64,000 nt of DNA from Bog-756 sp963839925 (GCA_963839925.1 CAWIWV010000001.1:2108001-2172000), one strand, 5' to 3'; shown: positions 17,829-27,245, counted from the first letter of the stretch. A program made the numbers and translations. Notes: generated from the letters alone by a model not told the origin.

Positions 17829-18850
17829 GACGAGATGGTGGGGTTCAGCCAGGGCTCGATCGCGGCCAGCACAGCTCCCGTCGGCTCGGGGGCGATCTGG
17901 CTCCAGTTACCAACCCCTGGCGACCAGTAGTTGGAGAAGGCCGATGCGTACCAGCCCGACAGGAAGCCCTGCTCAGCGCAGTCACAGTCGGGGGCCCAGC
18001 TGGCCGGGTGAATTCCCAAGGTGTTCTCGATGGCCGTTTCACCGCCTTGTGGTTCGACCGCGGCTGCGTCGACCTCGTGACCGATCTCGAACGCGATGAT
18101 CCCGGCGAGACGGTCGACCGTCTCCCCCGGATACACGTAGAGCACCGAGGTGCCTCCGGTCTGACCCCAGGTGAACGTCGTGTTGCCGTAGAAGCTGGGT
18201 GACGGCGCGTCGGCAATGGGCTCGAACTGAATCGAGTACCCGGGTATCCGCTGCCACGGATACCGGACGAGCGCGAGTGCCTCAGCACCCATCTGGTCGG
18301 GAGTCGGGTCTGCGGGTGGAACGGCGGCGGCCGGCGTGGCTTGGACAGCCGGCGGAGGGGGCTGGGTCGCGGGTGGCGCTGCCACCGGCTGGGCCTTCGG
18401 TGCGGAGGCCGCCGACGGTGTCACACGGGCGGCGGGCGTGGCTGCATGGTGCGGCGTTGCGGAGCTCGAGCGATCGCCGGCTCGATCGTCGGTCGCAGCC
18501 TTGGTGGTCTTTGCCGAGGCCGGTCCACCCGGGGCGACCAACAGGCCCGCGATGGTGCCCGACAACGCCACGACGATCAGGAGGGTCACCTCGAAGCGCA
18601 ACAGGGCCCGACGGGTCCCGAACATGGTCCGCGAGAGTCGAGGGAGGAACCCGGTGCGCCTCCGATCGCGACCGACATAATCGGAAGACAGGACCAGGGC
18701 CGGATCGTCGAGTTGACGCCGAAAGGCGGTCTCCAGCTCGGTTCCCTCGAAGTGTTCGACCCCGGACGGCTCGACTCCGGTCGAGAGCGCGACCTCGCTC
18801 GACAGCTCGACCCCGGTCGTGGGGTCAGGGTGGGTCAGGCTCGCAACCAT
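17825..18850 (-). CDS. Single-pass membrane protein with degenerate metallopeptidase motif
   Basis: 341 aa from the ATG at 18850, preceded by AGGAG. The cytoplasmic N-terminus carries VLSSDYVGRDRRRTGF, then one transmembrane helix (FEVTLLIVVALSGTIAGLLVA), an Ala/Pro/Thr-rich wall-spanning linker (about residues 115-190) and an extracytoplasmic domain of about 150 residues. That domain contains AFEIGHEVDAAAV: it looks like an H-E-x-x-H zincin helix in which the first His is Phe, and it is followed by CDCAEQGF. Catalysis is therefore doubtful and a binding role is possible. It is translationally coupled to the following glycosyltransferase. The family is not recognised. Confidence 0.75.
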   Translation of the reverse strand: MVASLTHPDPTTGVELSSEVALSTGVEPSGVEHFEGTELETAFRRQLDDPALVLSSDYVGRDRRRTGFLPRLSRTMFGTRRALLRFEVTLLIVVALSGTIAGLLVAPGGPASAKTTKAATDDRAGDRSSSATPHHAATPAARVTPSAASAPKAQPVAAPPATQPPPPAVQATPAAAVPPADPTPDQMGAEALALVRYPWQRIPGYSIQFEPIADAPSPSFYGNTTFTWGQTGGTSVLYVYPGETVDRLAGIIAFEIGHEVDAAAVEPQGGETAIENTLGIHPASWAPDCDCAEQGFLSGWYASAFSNYWSPGVGNWSQIAPEPTGAVLAAIEPWLNPTISS

Positions 18851-18903
18851 CGCTCCTTTTTTCGGCAGGTTGCGAGGCAAGCTGAAGCGCGCAACGTCGC
18901 TGG

Positions 18904-19644
18904 TCAGTACCTCCGGGCTCGGTGTTGCTGCAACGCCCGTTGCCTGCTTGCGGCCCGCTCACTCGCGAGGAGCCGGTGTTTGCGCTCGGCCTGTGCTCGA
19001 CGCAGCGCGACCTCGCGCCGGTGTTGGAGCCGGAGCGCCGCTTCGCGCCGGGCGGTTGCCGCCCTTCTCAGCGAGCGCGACCGGGTAGCACGCGCCCTCG
19101 CTGCCGCTCGATCGGCATGGCGGACCGCGCGGTCAGGAGCCTGCTGGCGGGCGGCGGTTCCGAGCCCGCTCGAGCCGGCAGTGACCGGCACGACACGCGG
19201 AGAAGTGGGGGTGCCGGTGATGGCAGACGCCTTTCCACCCGCCGCCATCAGGGTCAGGGGCACCGCCAGGGCAAGCGTCGACACGATGATGATCAAGGCT
19301 TCCAAGGCCCCGAGTGACCTCGAGCTGCCAGGGCCTCCGAGATCCTCGTGCTGGACGCTCGCGCTCACGGAGGGAACGACGGCCGCCCGCCGGTCGATCG
19401 TGACCAGCTGGGTCGCGCGCCCCGTCCCCTCTGTGCCGGACGAGATGCGGCGGTCCCTTCCGATGTACTCGGGGGTGATGATGACCGGATGGTCGTAGAG
19501 GTCGGCGACCAGTGCGCGGGGAACGTAGACGTCGCCTCGGTCGACCGGTTGGCCGTCTCCGGCCAACAGGTCCTGCAGGGTCATCTCGGACGAGGGCGAC
19601 CGCGCCCCACGGGCTCGTCGCCCACCCCTCAGAACCAATCCCAC
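18904..19644 (-). CDS. Single-pass membrane protein with Arg/Ala-rich extracytoplasmic tail
   Basis: 246 aa from GTG (an internal ATG at 19584 is possible). It shares with the next gene the cytoplasmic motif TPEYIGRDRRIS, here followed by one transmembrane helix (LGALEALIIIVSTLALAVPLTLMA) and a tail that is almost entirely Ala, Arg, Gln and Glu (ARRQQAPD to RQRALQQHRARRY), probably a long basic helix. No known domain is recognised. Position between two glycosyltransferase genes suggests a structural or tethering part in the glycan machinery. Confidence 0.65.
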   Translation of the reverse strand: MGLVLRGGRRARGARSPSSEMTLQDLLAGDGQPVDRGDVYVPRALVADLYDHPVIITPEYIGRDRRISSGTEGTGRATQLVTIDRRAAVVPSVSASVQHEDLGGPGSSRSLGALEALIIIVSTLALAVPLTLMAAGGKASAITGTPTSPRVVPVTAGSSGLGTAARQQAPDRAVRHADRAAARARATRSRSLRRAATARREAALRLQHRREVALRRAQAERKHRLLASERAASRQRALQQHRARRY

Positions 19645-19698
19645 GCTTCCCCATCGGCAGGTCGAGGGCGCGACTGAAGTGATATTCCGAGGACGACC

Positions 19699-20748
19699 TC
19701 AGAGCCGGAGACCGCAGGACCGGTACACGCCGGCGGTGCCCTCGGCACATCGGGCCCAACTCATCGTCTCGACCCGCGCCCGTCCCCGAGCTGCGAGGTC
19801 GGATCGCATCGCCTCATCGCTCGCCAACCGGCGCAAGGTCTTCGTCAGCGCGTCGACGTCGCCGGGACGGAAAACCTCGGCCCCGTCGCCGACCACCTCG
19901 ACGATGGAGGGGACCGGCGTGCTGACAACCGGGGCTCCGCAGGCCATGGCTTCGATCGGGGGAAGCCCGAAGCCCTCGTAGCGGGAGGAGTATCCGACCA
20001 CGGTTGCCGCTCCATAGAGGGCGGGGAGGTCGGAGCCGGGGACATGACCGATCTCGACGGCCCCTTCCGGAGGACGGCTCCCCCACAAGCTGTGGCCGGT
20101 GAGGATCAGGGGAATCGGGGCACGCCGACACGCCTCAGCGAGTGTCGCGAGGTCCTTTCTCGGCTCGACGTTGCCGACATGGAGGACGAACACCTCAGGG
20201 AGTCGGTAGTGGCTTCGCACCCGGTCGATCTCCGCCGGAGCAGGACGGTGCATCTCGCGGCTCGGCGCCAGGTGAGTGACGGTGGCCTCGAGCCCGAACA
20301 GTGCATGGATCCGCTCCGCCGTGAACGACGAGACCGCGATGATCGCATCCGCACGCCGGAGCGAGCGCCGAACCAGCAACCGCTCCCCGGCGACCCGATG
20401 TCGAGGGAAGGCCCACGGCACGTCGAAGACGGCGAGATCGTGCACCGTGGAGACCGCCGGACCAAAAGACTTGAGCGGCAGGTCGACGTCCATCCCGTGG
20501 ACGAGATCGGCGTGCCCGAATCCCAACAAGCCGGTCACTGCCCGCCGGATCCCGCTGGTGTCCTTCTTGATCAGTGGCTCGACGCCGGCGGGAAGCTCGG
20601 TGGCTCCCACCGGTCGGACCGCGGCCACCAGCTCGGTGCTGGCACCGATCTCGTCGACCAGGGCGGGGAGGAGCTCGCGGACGTAGGTACTCACACCGCC
20701 ACCTCGCGGATCGAGGGGCAGCGCGTTGCAGACGATCCGAGGTCGCAC
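19699..20748 (-). CDS. Glycosyltransferase family 4 (mannosyltransferase-like)
   Basis: 349 aa from a GTG at 20748 (VRPRIVCNALPLDPRGGGVS); the frame is open further upstream but overlaps the O-antigen-ligase gene. Features: STVHDLAVFDVPWAFPRH, ADAIIAVSSFTAERI, VLHVGNVEPRKDLATL, and SSRYEGFGLPPIEAMACGAPVV with the E-x7-E donor motif. The arrangement matches WbaZ/RfaG-type GT4 enzymes of O-antigen and capsule loci. It follows the polymerase-like gene by less than 40 bases. Confidence 0.92.
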   Translation of the reverse strand: MRPRIVCNALPLDPRGGGVSTYVRELLPALVDEIGASTELVAAVRPVGATELPAGVEPLIKKDTSGIRRAVTGLLGFGHADLVHGMDVDLPLKSFGPAVSTVHDLAVFDVPWAFPRHRVAGERLLVRRSLRRADAIIAVSSFTAERIHALFGLEATVTHLAPSREMHRPAPAEIDRVRSHYRLPEVFVLHVGNVEPRKDLATLAEACRRAPIPLILTGHSLWGSRPPEGAVEIGHVPGSDLPALYGAATVVGYSSRYEGFGLPPIEAMACGAPVVSTPVPSIVEVVGDGAEVFRPGDVDALTKTLRRLASDEAMRSDLAARGRARVETMSWARCAEGTAGVYRSCGLRL

Positions 20749-20785
20749 GGACGAGCCCGGTGAAGGGCTCAACGCGAGGAGAGGA

Positions 20786-22108
20786 TCACGGGGCCCGGGC
20801 GAGGTCCGGTGCGTTCTCGCCGGCACCCTCGGTCGCGGCGGGAGCGGCTTGGTCGGCATCGGACATCCCGAGGGAGATCCCGGCGATGACGAAGGGGGCG
20901 ATGGTGGAGGCACCGATCCAGAAGATGTCGAAGAGCCCGTCGACGTAGTGACCGACCAAGATGACCAGACCGAGCGTCCCGAAGGTGTTCGGCAACTTGA
21001 ACAGGGTCCGCACGGTCACACAGACCAGAAAGAGGAACGCAAGCGAGCCGATGATGCCGGTGGAGGCGAGGTTGTCGATGAGCACGTTCGGCGGGGCGGT
21101 GACCGTCAGATACTGGGGCAGGTTGTAGAAACGCATGCCCTCGCCGAGGATCGGGCTGAGGTGCCAGACGTGGAGGGCGGCCGAGAGCTGGTCGACCCGG
21201 GTCGAGACCGAGTTGAAGCGCGGATTGATCCGCGCATTGATGGAGAAGCTGTAGTAGAGGGCAACGACCACGGGGATTGCGGCGAGCAACGCAACCTTGG
21301 CCTGGCGCCGCGAGTCGGGGTTGAGCAGTGCGGCGAGCGCGATCGCCATCAAGAGAAGAATGATCGACTGCCGGCTTTGGGAGGCAAGCAGTCCGCCGAT
21401 GCAGAGATACTTGTTGACCCGGGCCTCGGTCTTGCCGACCCCCGTCCACGGGGGGTTCAGCTGGGCGACCACCACCGCGATCCACATGATGGCGCCGATG
21501 CCGTTCTTTTGGTACACGCCCCATTGCGCCGGTTGGAAATGACTGGACAGCGCGTGCTCCATTGCGATGAGTGCAAGGATCGACGAACCCGCGAGGAACA
21601 GACGGAAGGCCTGCCGCTGGCGGCCGTACCTGGCGATCACCCAACCGGCCAGCACACTTCCTGCAAGATACGACCATCGATGGAACCACTCGATGATGTC
21701 GTCGCGGAAGGGATGCGCGATGACCACCAGGATCAAGACGGCCTGCATCCAGACGATGCCCCTCATGAAACGGCGGAGGGAAGGGGCTTCGTTCCAGCGG
21801 ACATGGAACAACGCCACCACCCCGGCGACCGCAACCAGGAGGTCGGCGGTACTGAGATTTGCCGCGTTGCCGCCCACTCGTTGAATGAGCAACGAGCCCG
21901 GGAGAGCCAAGACCACCAACAGGAGCGGGTCGGCGACGAAGATCCCGAAGACGAAGACCAGTCCGGCCAGCACCAGTCCGATCTTCTTGTTGCCGACAGC
22001 GACCAGACCGACCGCTCCGGCCACCACCGCGGTCGCGATCCACGCTGTCGCAGTGACCAGCCTCTCGTGTGGGCGGTTGACCAGCACCCGCTTGGTCATG
22101 CGGCTCAT
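20786..22108 (-). CDS. O-antigen ligase/polymerase-like (Wzy-type) membrane protein
   Basis: About 440 aa from MSRMTKRVLV (ATG at 22108; ATG at 22099 and 22165 are alternatives). There are some ten to eleven predicted membrane segments, a long periplasmic loop between the middle helices and a Wzy_C-type region (SQSRQSIILLLMAIALAAL, LSPILGEGMRFY, NLASTGIIGSLAFLF). Such proteins polymerise or transfer lipid-linked oligosaccharides outside the membrane. It is the only candidate polymerase in the locus and no Wzx flippase is seen in the window. The C-terminus is low-complexity Ala/Glu-rich. Confidence 0.88.
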   Translation of the reverse strand: MSRMTKRVLVNRPHERLVTATAWIATAVVAGAVGLVAVGNKKIGLVLAGLVFVFGIFVADPLLLVVLALPGSLLIQRVGGNAANLSTADLLVAVAGVVALFHVRWNEAPSLRRFMRGIVWMQAVLILVVIAHPFRDDIIEWFHRWSYLAGSVLAGWVIARYGRQRQAFRLFLAGSSILALIAMEHALSSHFQPAQWGVYQKNGIGAIMWIAVVVAQLNPPWTGVGKTEARVNKYLCIGGLLASQSRQSIILLLMAIALAALLNPDSRRQAKVALLAAIPVVVALYYSFSINARINPRFNSVSTRVDQLSAALHVWHLSPILGEGMRFYNLPQYLTVTAPPNVLIDNLASTGIIGSLAFLFLVCVTVRTLFKLPNTFGTLGLVILVGHYVDGLFDIFWIGASTIAPFVIAGISLGMSDADQAAPAATEGAGENAPDLARAP

Positions 22109-22275
22109 CGTGTCGGAAAGCGTACTCCCCGCCACCTCTCGGACCGAGCCACAATTGCATCTCAAGGTCGCACCGGCCGGTGTCGACGCTATCTAGGAGC
22201 CCCATCCCACCGGCGGTTCACCGCCGACCGAGGCGCGTGGTCGGAGGATCATCCGGCTGGTAACAAGGAACAGGG

Positions 22276-23460
22276 ATGACGAACAACCCGCTCGACAGCG
22301 TGACCATCGACATGGATCCGGCAGTACAAGCGACATCCCTGGTCGTCTGCTCGCTCGAGTCGTGGAGCGAGGTGCGCAGACGGATCCGGATCCTCGTGGA
22401 CGAACTGGTCGAGCTCGACCCTTCGCTCGAGGTGCTCTTCGTGAGCCCCGCGCTCGATGTCCTCCACGAACTCCGTAATGGCAGGAGAGCCGACAGGGCG
22501 TCCCAAGCACTCGTCCAGGTGCATCCCCGTGTCCACGTCCTCACCCCACGCAAGTGGCTTCCACGGATGGTCGGACCGTTCGCCGACCGATCCCTCGAGC
22601 GCCAGGTCCTCCACACGGTCAGCGCGCTGGGACTCCAGAACCCGCTGTTGTGGATCAACGACGCCTCCTATGCCTCCCTGACCACCCGCACGGGGTGGCC
22701 GAGCATCTACGACATCACCGACGACTGGCTCCTCGCGCCACTCGCCCCGCGGCAGCGGCACCGGCTGATGGCCGACGAGGACCTGCTGTTGGCCCGCAGC
22801 GACGAAGTCGTCGTCTGCTCTCCCGATCTGGCGCGCACCAAGGGCGCGAACCGGGAGGTCGAACTGATTCCGAACGGCGTTGACATCGACTTGTTCCGCG
22901 AGGCTCGTCCACGACCTCCGGACCTCCCGTCGGCTCCCGTGGCGCTCTATGTCGGGACGCTCCACACCTGGCGCATCGACGTCCCCCTGGTGCTTGCTCT
23001 GGCAGAGAAGGCACCGGGCGTGCAGGTCGTACTGGTCGGGCCCAACAGCCTTCCCGGGGAGGTGACCGAGCAACTCGAGGGTATCCCGAACATCCATGTC
23101 CTCGGACCTCGTCCCTACGATCAGGTTCCCGCGTACCTCCAGCACGCCGACGCGGTGATCATCCCTCACCTGGTCGATGCCTTCACCGAGAGCCTCGACC
23201 CGATCAAGGCGTACGAGTGCCTCGCCGCGGGTCGCCCGACGGTCGCCACACCGGTTGCCGGATTCCGCGACCTCGGCCCGCCGATCGTCGTCGCCGACCG
23301 GGACCACTTCGTCGAGGCGACGCTGACCGCCCTGTCGTCGGCCGGCGCCACCGGGCAGCCCGCGGGACCGCAGGCCTCACCGATCCCGACCTGGCACGAC
23401 CGGGCGCAAGCGATGTCCGCGTTGATCGATCGTGCCCGCAGCGAACGGCGATCCCGATGA
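22276..23460 (+). CDS. Glycosyltransferase family 1/4
   Basis: 394 aa. It lacks a strong N-terminal glycine loop but has IYDITDDWLLAPL, VVVCSPDLARTK, LIPNGVDIDLF, APVALYVGTLHTWRIDVPL and DPIKAYECLAAGRPTVATP, where the donor-site Glu/x7/Glu is partly replaced (D-P-I-K-A-Y-E-C). This is the pattern of exopolysaccharide transferases that act with the Wzc kinase. It begins the plus-strand operon and overlaps the next gene by 29 bases. Confidence 0.9.
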   Translation: MTNNPLDSVTIDMDPAVQATSLVVCSLESWSEVRRRIRILVDELVELDPSLEVLFVSPALDVLHELRNGRRADRASQALVQVHPRVHVLTPRKWLPRMVGPFADRSLERQVLHTVSALGLQNPLLWINDASYASLTTRTGWPSIYDITDDWLLAPLAPRQRHRLMADEDLLLARSDEVVVCSPDLARTKGANREVELIPNGVDIDLFREARPRPPDLPSAPVALYVGTLHTWRIDVPLVLALAEKAPGVQVVLVGPNSLPGEVTEQLEGIPNIHVLGPRPYDQVPAYLQHADAVIIPHLVDAFTESLDPIKAYECLAAGRPTVATPVAGFRDLGPPIVVADRDHFVEATLTALSSAGATGQPAGPQASPIPTWHDRAQAMSALIDRARSERRSR

Positions 23461-25210
23461 GGATGCAGCTCCTGGCGGCGACCACGCCCTATCCTCGACA
23501 CGACACCGAGGGCTGTCTGAAAGCGAGCCACCACTGACTTTCTCCGATTTCCTCTCGATCCTCTGGCGCAGGAAGCTGATCGTCGTGGTCAGCATCGTCG
23601 TTGCCGTCGCGGCCGCATTCGGCTACTCGAAGGTGCACACTCCGAAATACCAGTCGACGGCCACTATCCAGATCAGCTCCACGACGAACTCCAGTGGCCA
23701 GTCCACCAGCCCGGTGACCCTGCCGGACCCGATACAGACGCTCAACAGCACCAGCGTCGAGCAGAAGGCCGCGCACCTCGTCGGCGACGGCGATGTCGCA
23801 GCGGTCGCTTCACAGGTCTCCGGCACGGTCGACCCGACGACCGGCAGCCTCACGATCACCGCAACGAGTACCAAGCCGGAGAACGCCCAGGCGGTCGCAA
23901 AGGCCTACTCGCAGGCCTTCCTCGCCGACATCCAATCGGTCGTCAACAGCCAGAGCCAGAAGATCACCAACGCGATCACCGGGCTGCAGTCCCAGATCGC
24001 CTATCTCGAGCTCCACACCGCCGTCGGCACGACCAATCCCCAGGTCGGATCCTTGGAACAGACGGTGAGCTCGCTCCAGACCGAGCAAGAGAACATCAGC
24101 CTCGGGGAGCCCTACGCATCGATCGAGGTTGCTCCTCAGCTACCGACCTCCCCGACCGGATTGGGCAAGACCACCCTGCTTGCCATCGGCTTCCTCGCCG
24201 GTCTGCTCGTCGGATGCGGGATCGCCCTGGTCTGGGAGGAGTTCGACACCAGGGTCCGGGCCACGCCGGACATCGCATCGGTCACCGAAGCCCCGATCCT
24301 TGCCGAGCTTCCCGAGGACAACGAGGTGCGATCGGGCAAGGTCTCCATTGCCATGCTCCAAGCTCCGCAGTCACTGATGGCCGAGTCGATCCGCGAGCTG
24401 CGGACCAGCCTGCGAGTGATCCTCGAAGACACCCCTCTCCCCGTCCTGGTGGTCACCAGCCCGGACATGGGCGACGGCAAGTCGTTCGTCACCGCGAATC
24501 TGGCAGCCGCCTGGGCGATGCGAGGGAGCAAGGTGATCGTCGCCTCGGCCGACTTCCGGCGCCCGAGGATAGAGGAGATCTTCGGGATCGAAGTAGCCGG
24601 GCAACCGGGACTGTCCGATCTCATCAGGTCCGCATGGAAGAACCGCGACGCCGAGCACCCGGACAACTCGGGTCAGGCCGACGCCGACGAGGCTGACCAG
24701 CCCGATCCGTCGGACCGTTCCGCCTCGATTCGACGAGGAACCTCTGCGTCGGCGCGGTCGGGGCGGCGCGGCGCCACCTCCGAGCGTCTGCGAACGGCGC
24801 GGTCGCGGACCGATCAGCCCTCAGCCCCCGCGGAGCTCTCCCTGTCGTCGATGCTGATCGAGACCCCGGTCCCCGACCTCCTGGTCCTCCCGGCGGGAAC
24901 CCAGATCGAAAACCCGAGCGAGCTCTTCGGAAGCCCGGGGATGCAGCCGGTCCTCGACCAGCTGCAGACGCTCGCCGATGTCGTCTTGTTGGACACCCCG
25001 CCGGTGCTCGCCGCGCCGGACACCGCCGTCCTCGGTCGGTTGACCAGAGGAGCGATCATCGTGGCGGCCGAAGGAAAGACGGATCGCAACGATCTCGAGC
25101 GCACCATCCGCCGGCTCGAGATCACCCACTGCCGGGTGCTCGGAATCGCCCTCAACCGGGTGAAGCATCTGACGACCGACTCCTATCAGTCCTACGCCTA
25201 CCGGCAATGA
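23432..25210 (+). CDS. Chain-length determinant and BY-kinase fusion (Wzz/Wzc-like)
   Basis: 592 aa from a GTG at 23432. Wzz domain: first helix LIVVVSIVVAVAAAFGYS, periplasmic segment (about 60-235) and second helix LLAIGFLAGLLVGCGIALVW. The cytoplasmic kinase has Walker A PDMGDGKSF, Walker A' IVASADFRRP and Walker B VVLLDTPPVL, and ends in a small Tyr cluster (DSYQSYAYRQ), as in actinobacterial BY-kinases. Between Walker A' and the SML core there is a disordered insert of about 65 residues rich in Asp, Ser and Arg. It controls polymer length and export by autophosphorylation. The phosphatase at 12398 is a plausible partner. Confidence 0.92.
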   Translation: MPAANGDPDEDAAPGGDHALSSTRHRGLSESEPPLTFSDFLSILWRRKLIVVVSIVVAVAAAFGYSKVHTPKYQSTATIQISSTTNSSGQSTSPVTLPDPIQTLNSTSVEQKAAHLVGDGDVAAVASQVSGTVDPTTGSLTITATSTKPENAQAVAKAYSQAFLADIQSVVNSQSQKITNAITGLQSQIAYLELHTAVGTTNPQVGSLEQTVSSLQTEQENISLGEPYASIEVAPQLPTSPTGLGKTTLLAIGFLAGLLVGCGIALVWEEFDTRVRATPDIASVTEAPILAELPEDNEVRSGKVSIAMLQAPQSLMAESIRELRTSLRVILEDTPLPVLVVTSPDMGDGKSFVTANLAAAWAMRGSKVIVASADFRRPRIEEIFGIEVAGQPGLSDLIRSAWKNRDAEHPDNSGQADADEADQPDPSDRSASIRRGTSASARSGRRGATSERLRTARSRTDQPSAPAELSLSSMLIETPVPDLLVLPAGTQIENPSELFGSPGMQPVLDQLQTLADVVLLDTPPVLAAPDTAVLGRLTRGAIIVAAEGKTDRNDLERTIRRLEITHCRVLGIALNRVKHLTTDSYQSYAYRQ

Positions 25211-26073
25211 CCGGCCCGGCGGCGCCGGGACCCGACGTCGTGGTGGTCGCGTTCGGAGCTCCCGACCTGCTGGCCTCCTGTCTGGCCCGGCTGGATCGAC
25301 GGTTCCCGGTCGTGGTGGTCGACAACTCGTCCGACGCGTCGGTCAGAGCCGTCGTCGAGAAGAACGGCGCGACCTACATCGACCCCGGAAGCAACCTGGG
25401 CTTCGCTGCCGGCGTCAACCTCGGACTGGCGCGGCGGCAGGGCACGGACGACGTGCTGCTGCTCAACCCCGACGCGACGATCGACCCCGACGACGTCCTC
25501 CGTTTACACGAGCAGCTCCACCACTCCGCCGACGTCGCCTGTGTGGCGCCGATCCAAGTCGACCAGGCGGGTGAGCAGGCCCGGGTCGGTTGGCCGTTCC
25601 CGACGCCGGTCGGGGCGTGGATCGAAGCGCTCGGATTGGGCGTCCTGAGGACGCGCATCGACTTTCTGATCGGATCGGTCCTCCTCGTACGCCAGGCGGC
25701 GCTCGCACAGGTCGGAGCCTTCGACACCGAGTTCTTCCTCTACGCAGAAGAGACCGACTGGCAGCGACGGGCCAGTGAGCTCGGGTGGAGAGTCGAGCTT
25801 TGCCGGGACGCGGTGGCGGTCCACGTCGGAGGGGGCACCGGAGGGGACCGATCGAAGCGCGAGACCCACTTCCATGCGTCCCTCGAGCGCTACGTGCGCA
25901 AACATCACGGCGCGATCGGTTGGTGGATCTTCCGTTGCGGGGCGATGGCCGGCGCCCTCGTGCGCGCGCTCGTCCTACGCGGTGATCGAGGTCACGAGTC
26001 GGCAGCCAGATTCCGCCTCTATCTCAACGGACCGATCCGGTCCGAGTCGGCCCTGACTCTCACCGCTGGGTGA
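25207..26073 (+). CDS. Glycosyltransferase family 2 (rhamnosyltransferase-like)
   Basis: 288 aa, ATGA-coupled to the kinase gene. GT-A fold: VVVAFGAPDLLASCLARL, VVDNSSD, GSNLGFAAGVNLGL, LLLNPDATIDPD (the D-x-D region) and FFLYAEETDWQRRASELGW, the general-base segment of WbbL/rhamnosyltransferase-type GT2 enzymes. It is an inverting enzyme, so it adds one sugar of the repeat or a cap. A short C-terminal amphipathic segment (GWWIFRCGAMAGALVRALVL) probably touches the membrane. Confidence 0.93.
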   Translation: MTGPAAPGPDVVVVAFGAPDLLASCLARLDRRFPVVVVDNSSDASVRAVVEKNGATYIDPGSNLGFAAGVNLGLARRQGTDDVLLLNPDATIDPDDVLRLHEQLHHSADVACVAPIQVDQAGEQARVGWPFPTPVGAWIEALGLGVLRTRIDFLIGSVLLVRQAALAQVGAFDTEFFLYAEETDWQRRASELGWRVELCRDAVAVHVGGGTGGDRSKRETHFHASLERYVRKHHGAIGWWIFRCGAMAGALVRALVLRGDRGHESAARFRLYLNGPIRSESALTLTAG

Positions 26074-26081
26074 CCCCGCTC

Positions 26082-27215
26082 TCACGAAAAGATGAGCTGG
26101 TCGACCAACGCCATCACCTCGTCGCGACGGAACGACGAGACCGACGACGCTGCCTCCCGTCCCCACATCTCGAGGTCGGCAGCCCGGGCGCTCACGAACA
26201 GGGCAGCCAGCTCCTCAGGGTCGTAGGGATCCTCGAGGAGTAACCCGGTCCTGCCCGGAGAGACGGCGTCCGAAGCGCCGGCGAGGCGGCTGGTGATGAC
26301 CGGGACCCCGCTTGCCAGCGCCTCGATGATCACCAGCCCGAACGGCTCGTACTGGGTCGGCAGCACCATGAGGTCCGCGGCGGCCAGGTGCCAGCCGACA
26401 TCCCCGGACGGCCCGTGATAGCGAACCCTGCCGTCCAGGCCGAGGCGGTGGATGGTGGCCTGGTAGGGGTCCAGGCCGGCCCTGCCGACGACGTGCAGGG
26501 TCATGTGAGGGTCCCCGTCGAGGGCCATCGCCTGCAGGGTCACGCCGAGGCCTTTTCGATGGAGCTCGTTGGCGACCATCATTGCGGCCAGCTCCCCCTC
26601 TTCGATCCCGAGGATCCGCCGAGCTTCGTCACGGTCCCTCCTCCGGCGCTCGATGTTGAACCGCTCCGGATCGAAGGGCAGCGGCACGATGGTGGTGAGG
26701 GCGGGATCGACCTCGTAGAGGCGGGCCAGATCGTCGACGTCCCGCTGCGAGGAGCACAGGATGCGGCGCGGGTTCCCCTTTCGGAAGTACTGCGACTCCG
26801 AGGCCAGCAGCGCGAGGTGCCTGGGCATCAGAAAACGAACTTCGGCCGGAAGTGCGACACGCCCGGTTTGCACCGTCCTGGCCGCTTCCAACCATGCCCG
26901 GTGCACGCTCGGTACCCACAAGACATCGCCCGGTGGGACCACCGATCCCATGGTCACCGTGGTCTGTGCGTGCAACGACGCCACCACCCGCCCGGTCCCT
27001 GCCCGCTGCCGCCACATGCCGATCGGTCCACGGGAGGAACGAGGAGGAACCCTCGCGATCCGGACGCCCTCGGGTGCGCCTTCGGGCGTGTCGGCCCCCA
27101 CGAAGACGGTCGAGTGCCTCGGCCCGAGGTACTCGAGCAGATCCCAACAGACTCGCTCGATGCCCCCTCTTCGGTGGAGCTGGGGGAAGACGACGGCAAC
27201 CTCTGGGCCGTTCAT
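26082..27215 (-). CDS. Glycosyltransferase family 4
   Basis: 377 aa from an ATG at 27215; the open frame upstream overlaps a divergent gene and is a shadow. Features: AVVFPQLHRRGGIERVCWDLLEY, LHAQTTVTMG, ILCSSQRDVDDLARLY, VPLPFDPERF, LHVVGRAGLDPY, and PTQYEPFGLVIIEALASGVPVI with the E-x7-E donor motif. The stop lies a few bases from the convergent GT2 gene. It diverges from the next glycosyltransferase with 30 bases between starts, so the two promoters overlap. Confidence 0.92.
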   Translation of the reverse strand: MNGPEVAVVFPQLHRRGGIERVCWDLLEYLGPRHSTVFVGADTPEGAPEGVRIARVPPRSSRGPIGMWRQRAGTGRVVASLHAQTTVTMGSVVPPGDVLWVPSVHRAWLEAARTVQTGRVALPAEVRFLMPRHLALLASESQYFRKGNPRRILCSSQRDVDDLARLYEVDPALTTIVPLPFDPERFNIERRRRDRDEARRILGIEEGELAAMMVANELHRKGLGVTLQAMALDGDPHMTLHVVGRAGLDPYQATIHRLGLDGRVRYHGPSGDVGWHLAAADLMVLPTQYEPFGLVIIEALASGVPVITSRLAGASDAVSPGRTGLLLEDPYDPEELAALFVSARAADLEMWGREAASSVSSFRRDEVMALVDQLIFS

Positions 27216-27245
27216 CGGCTCGCGACCACCGGGGCATGATAGGAG

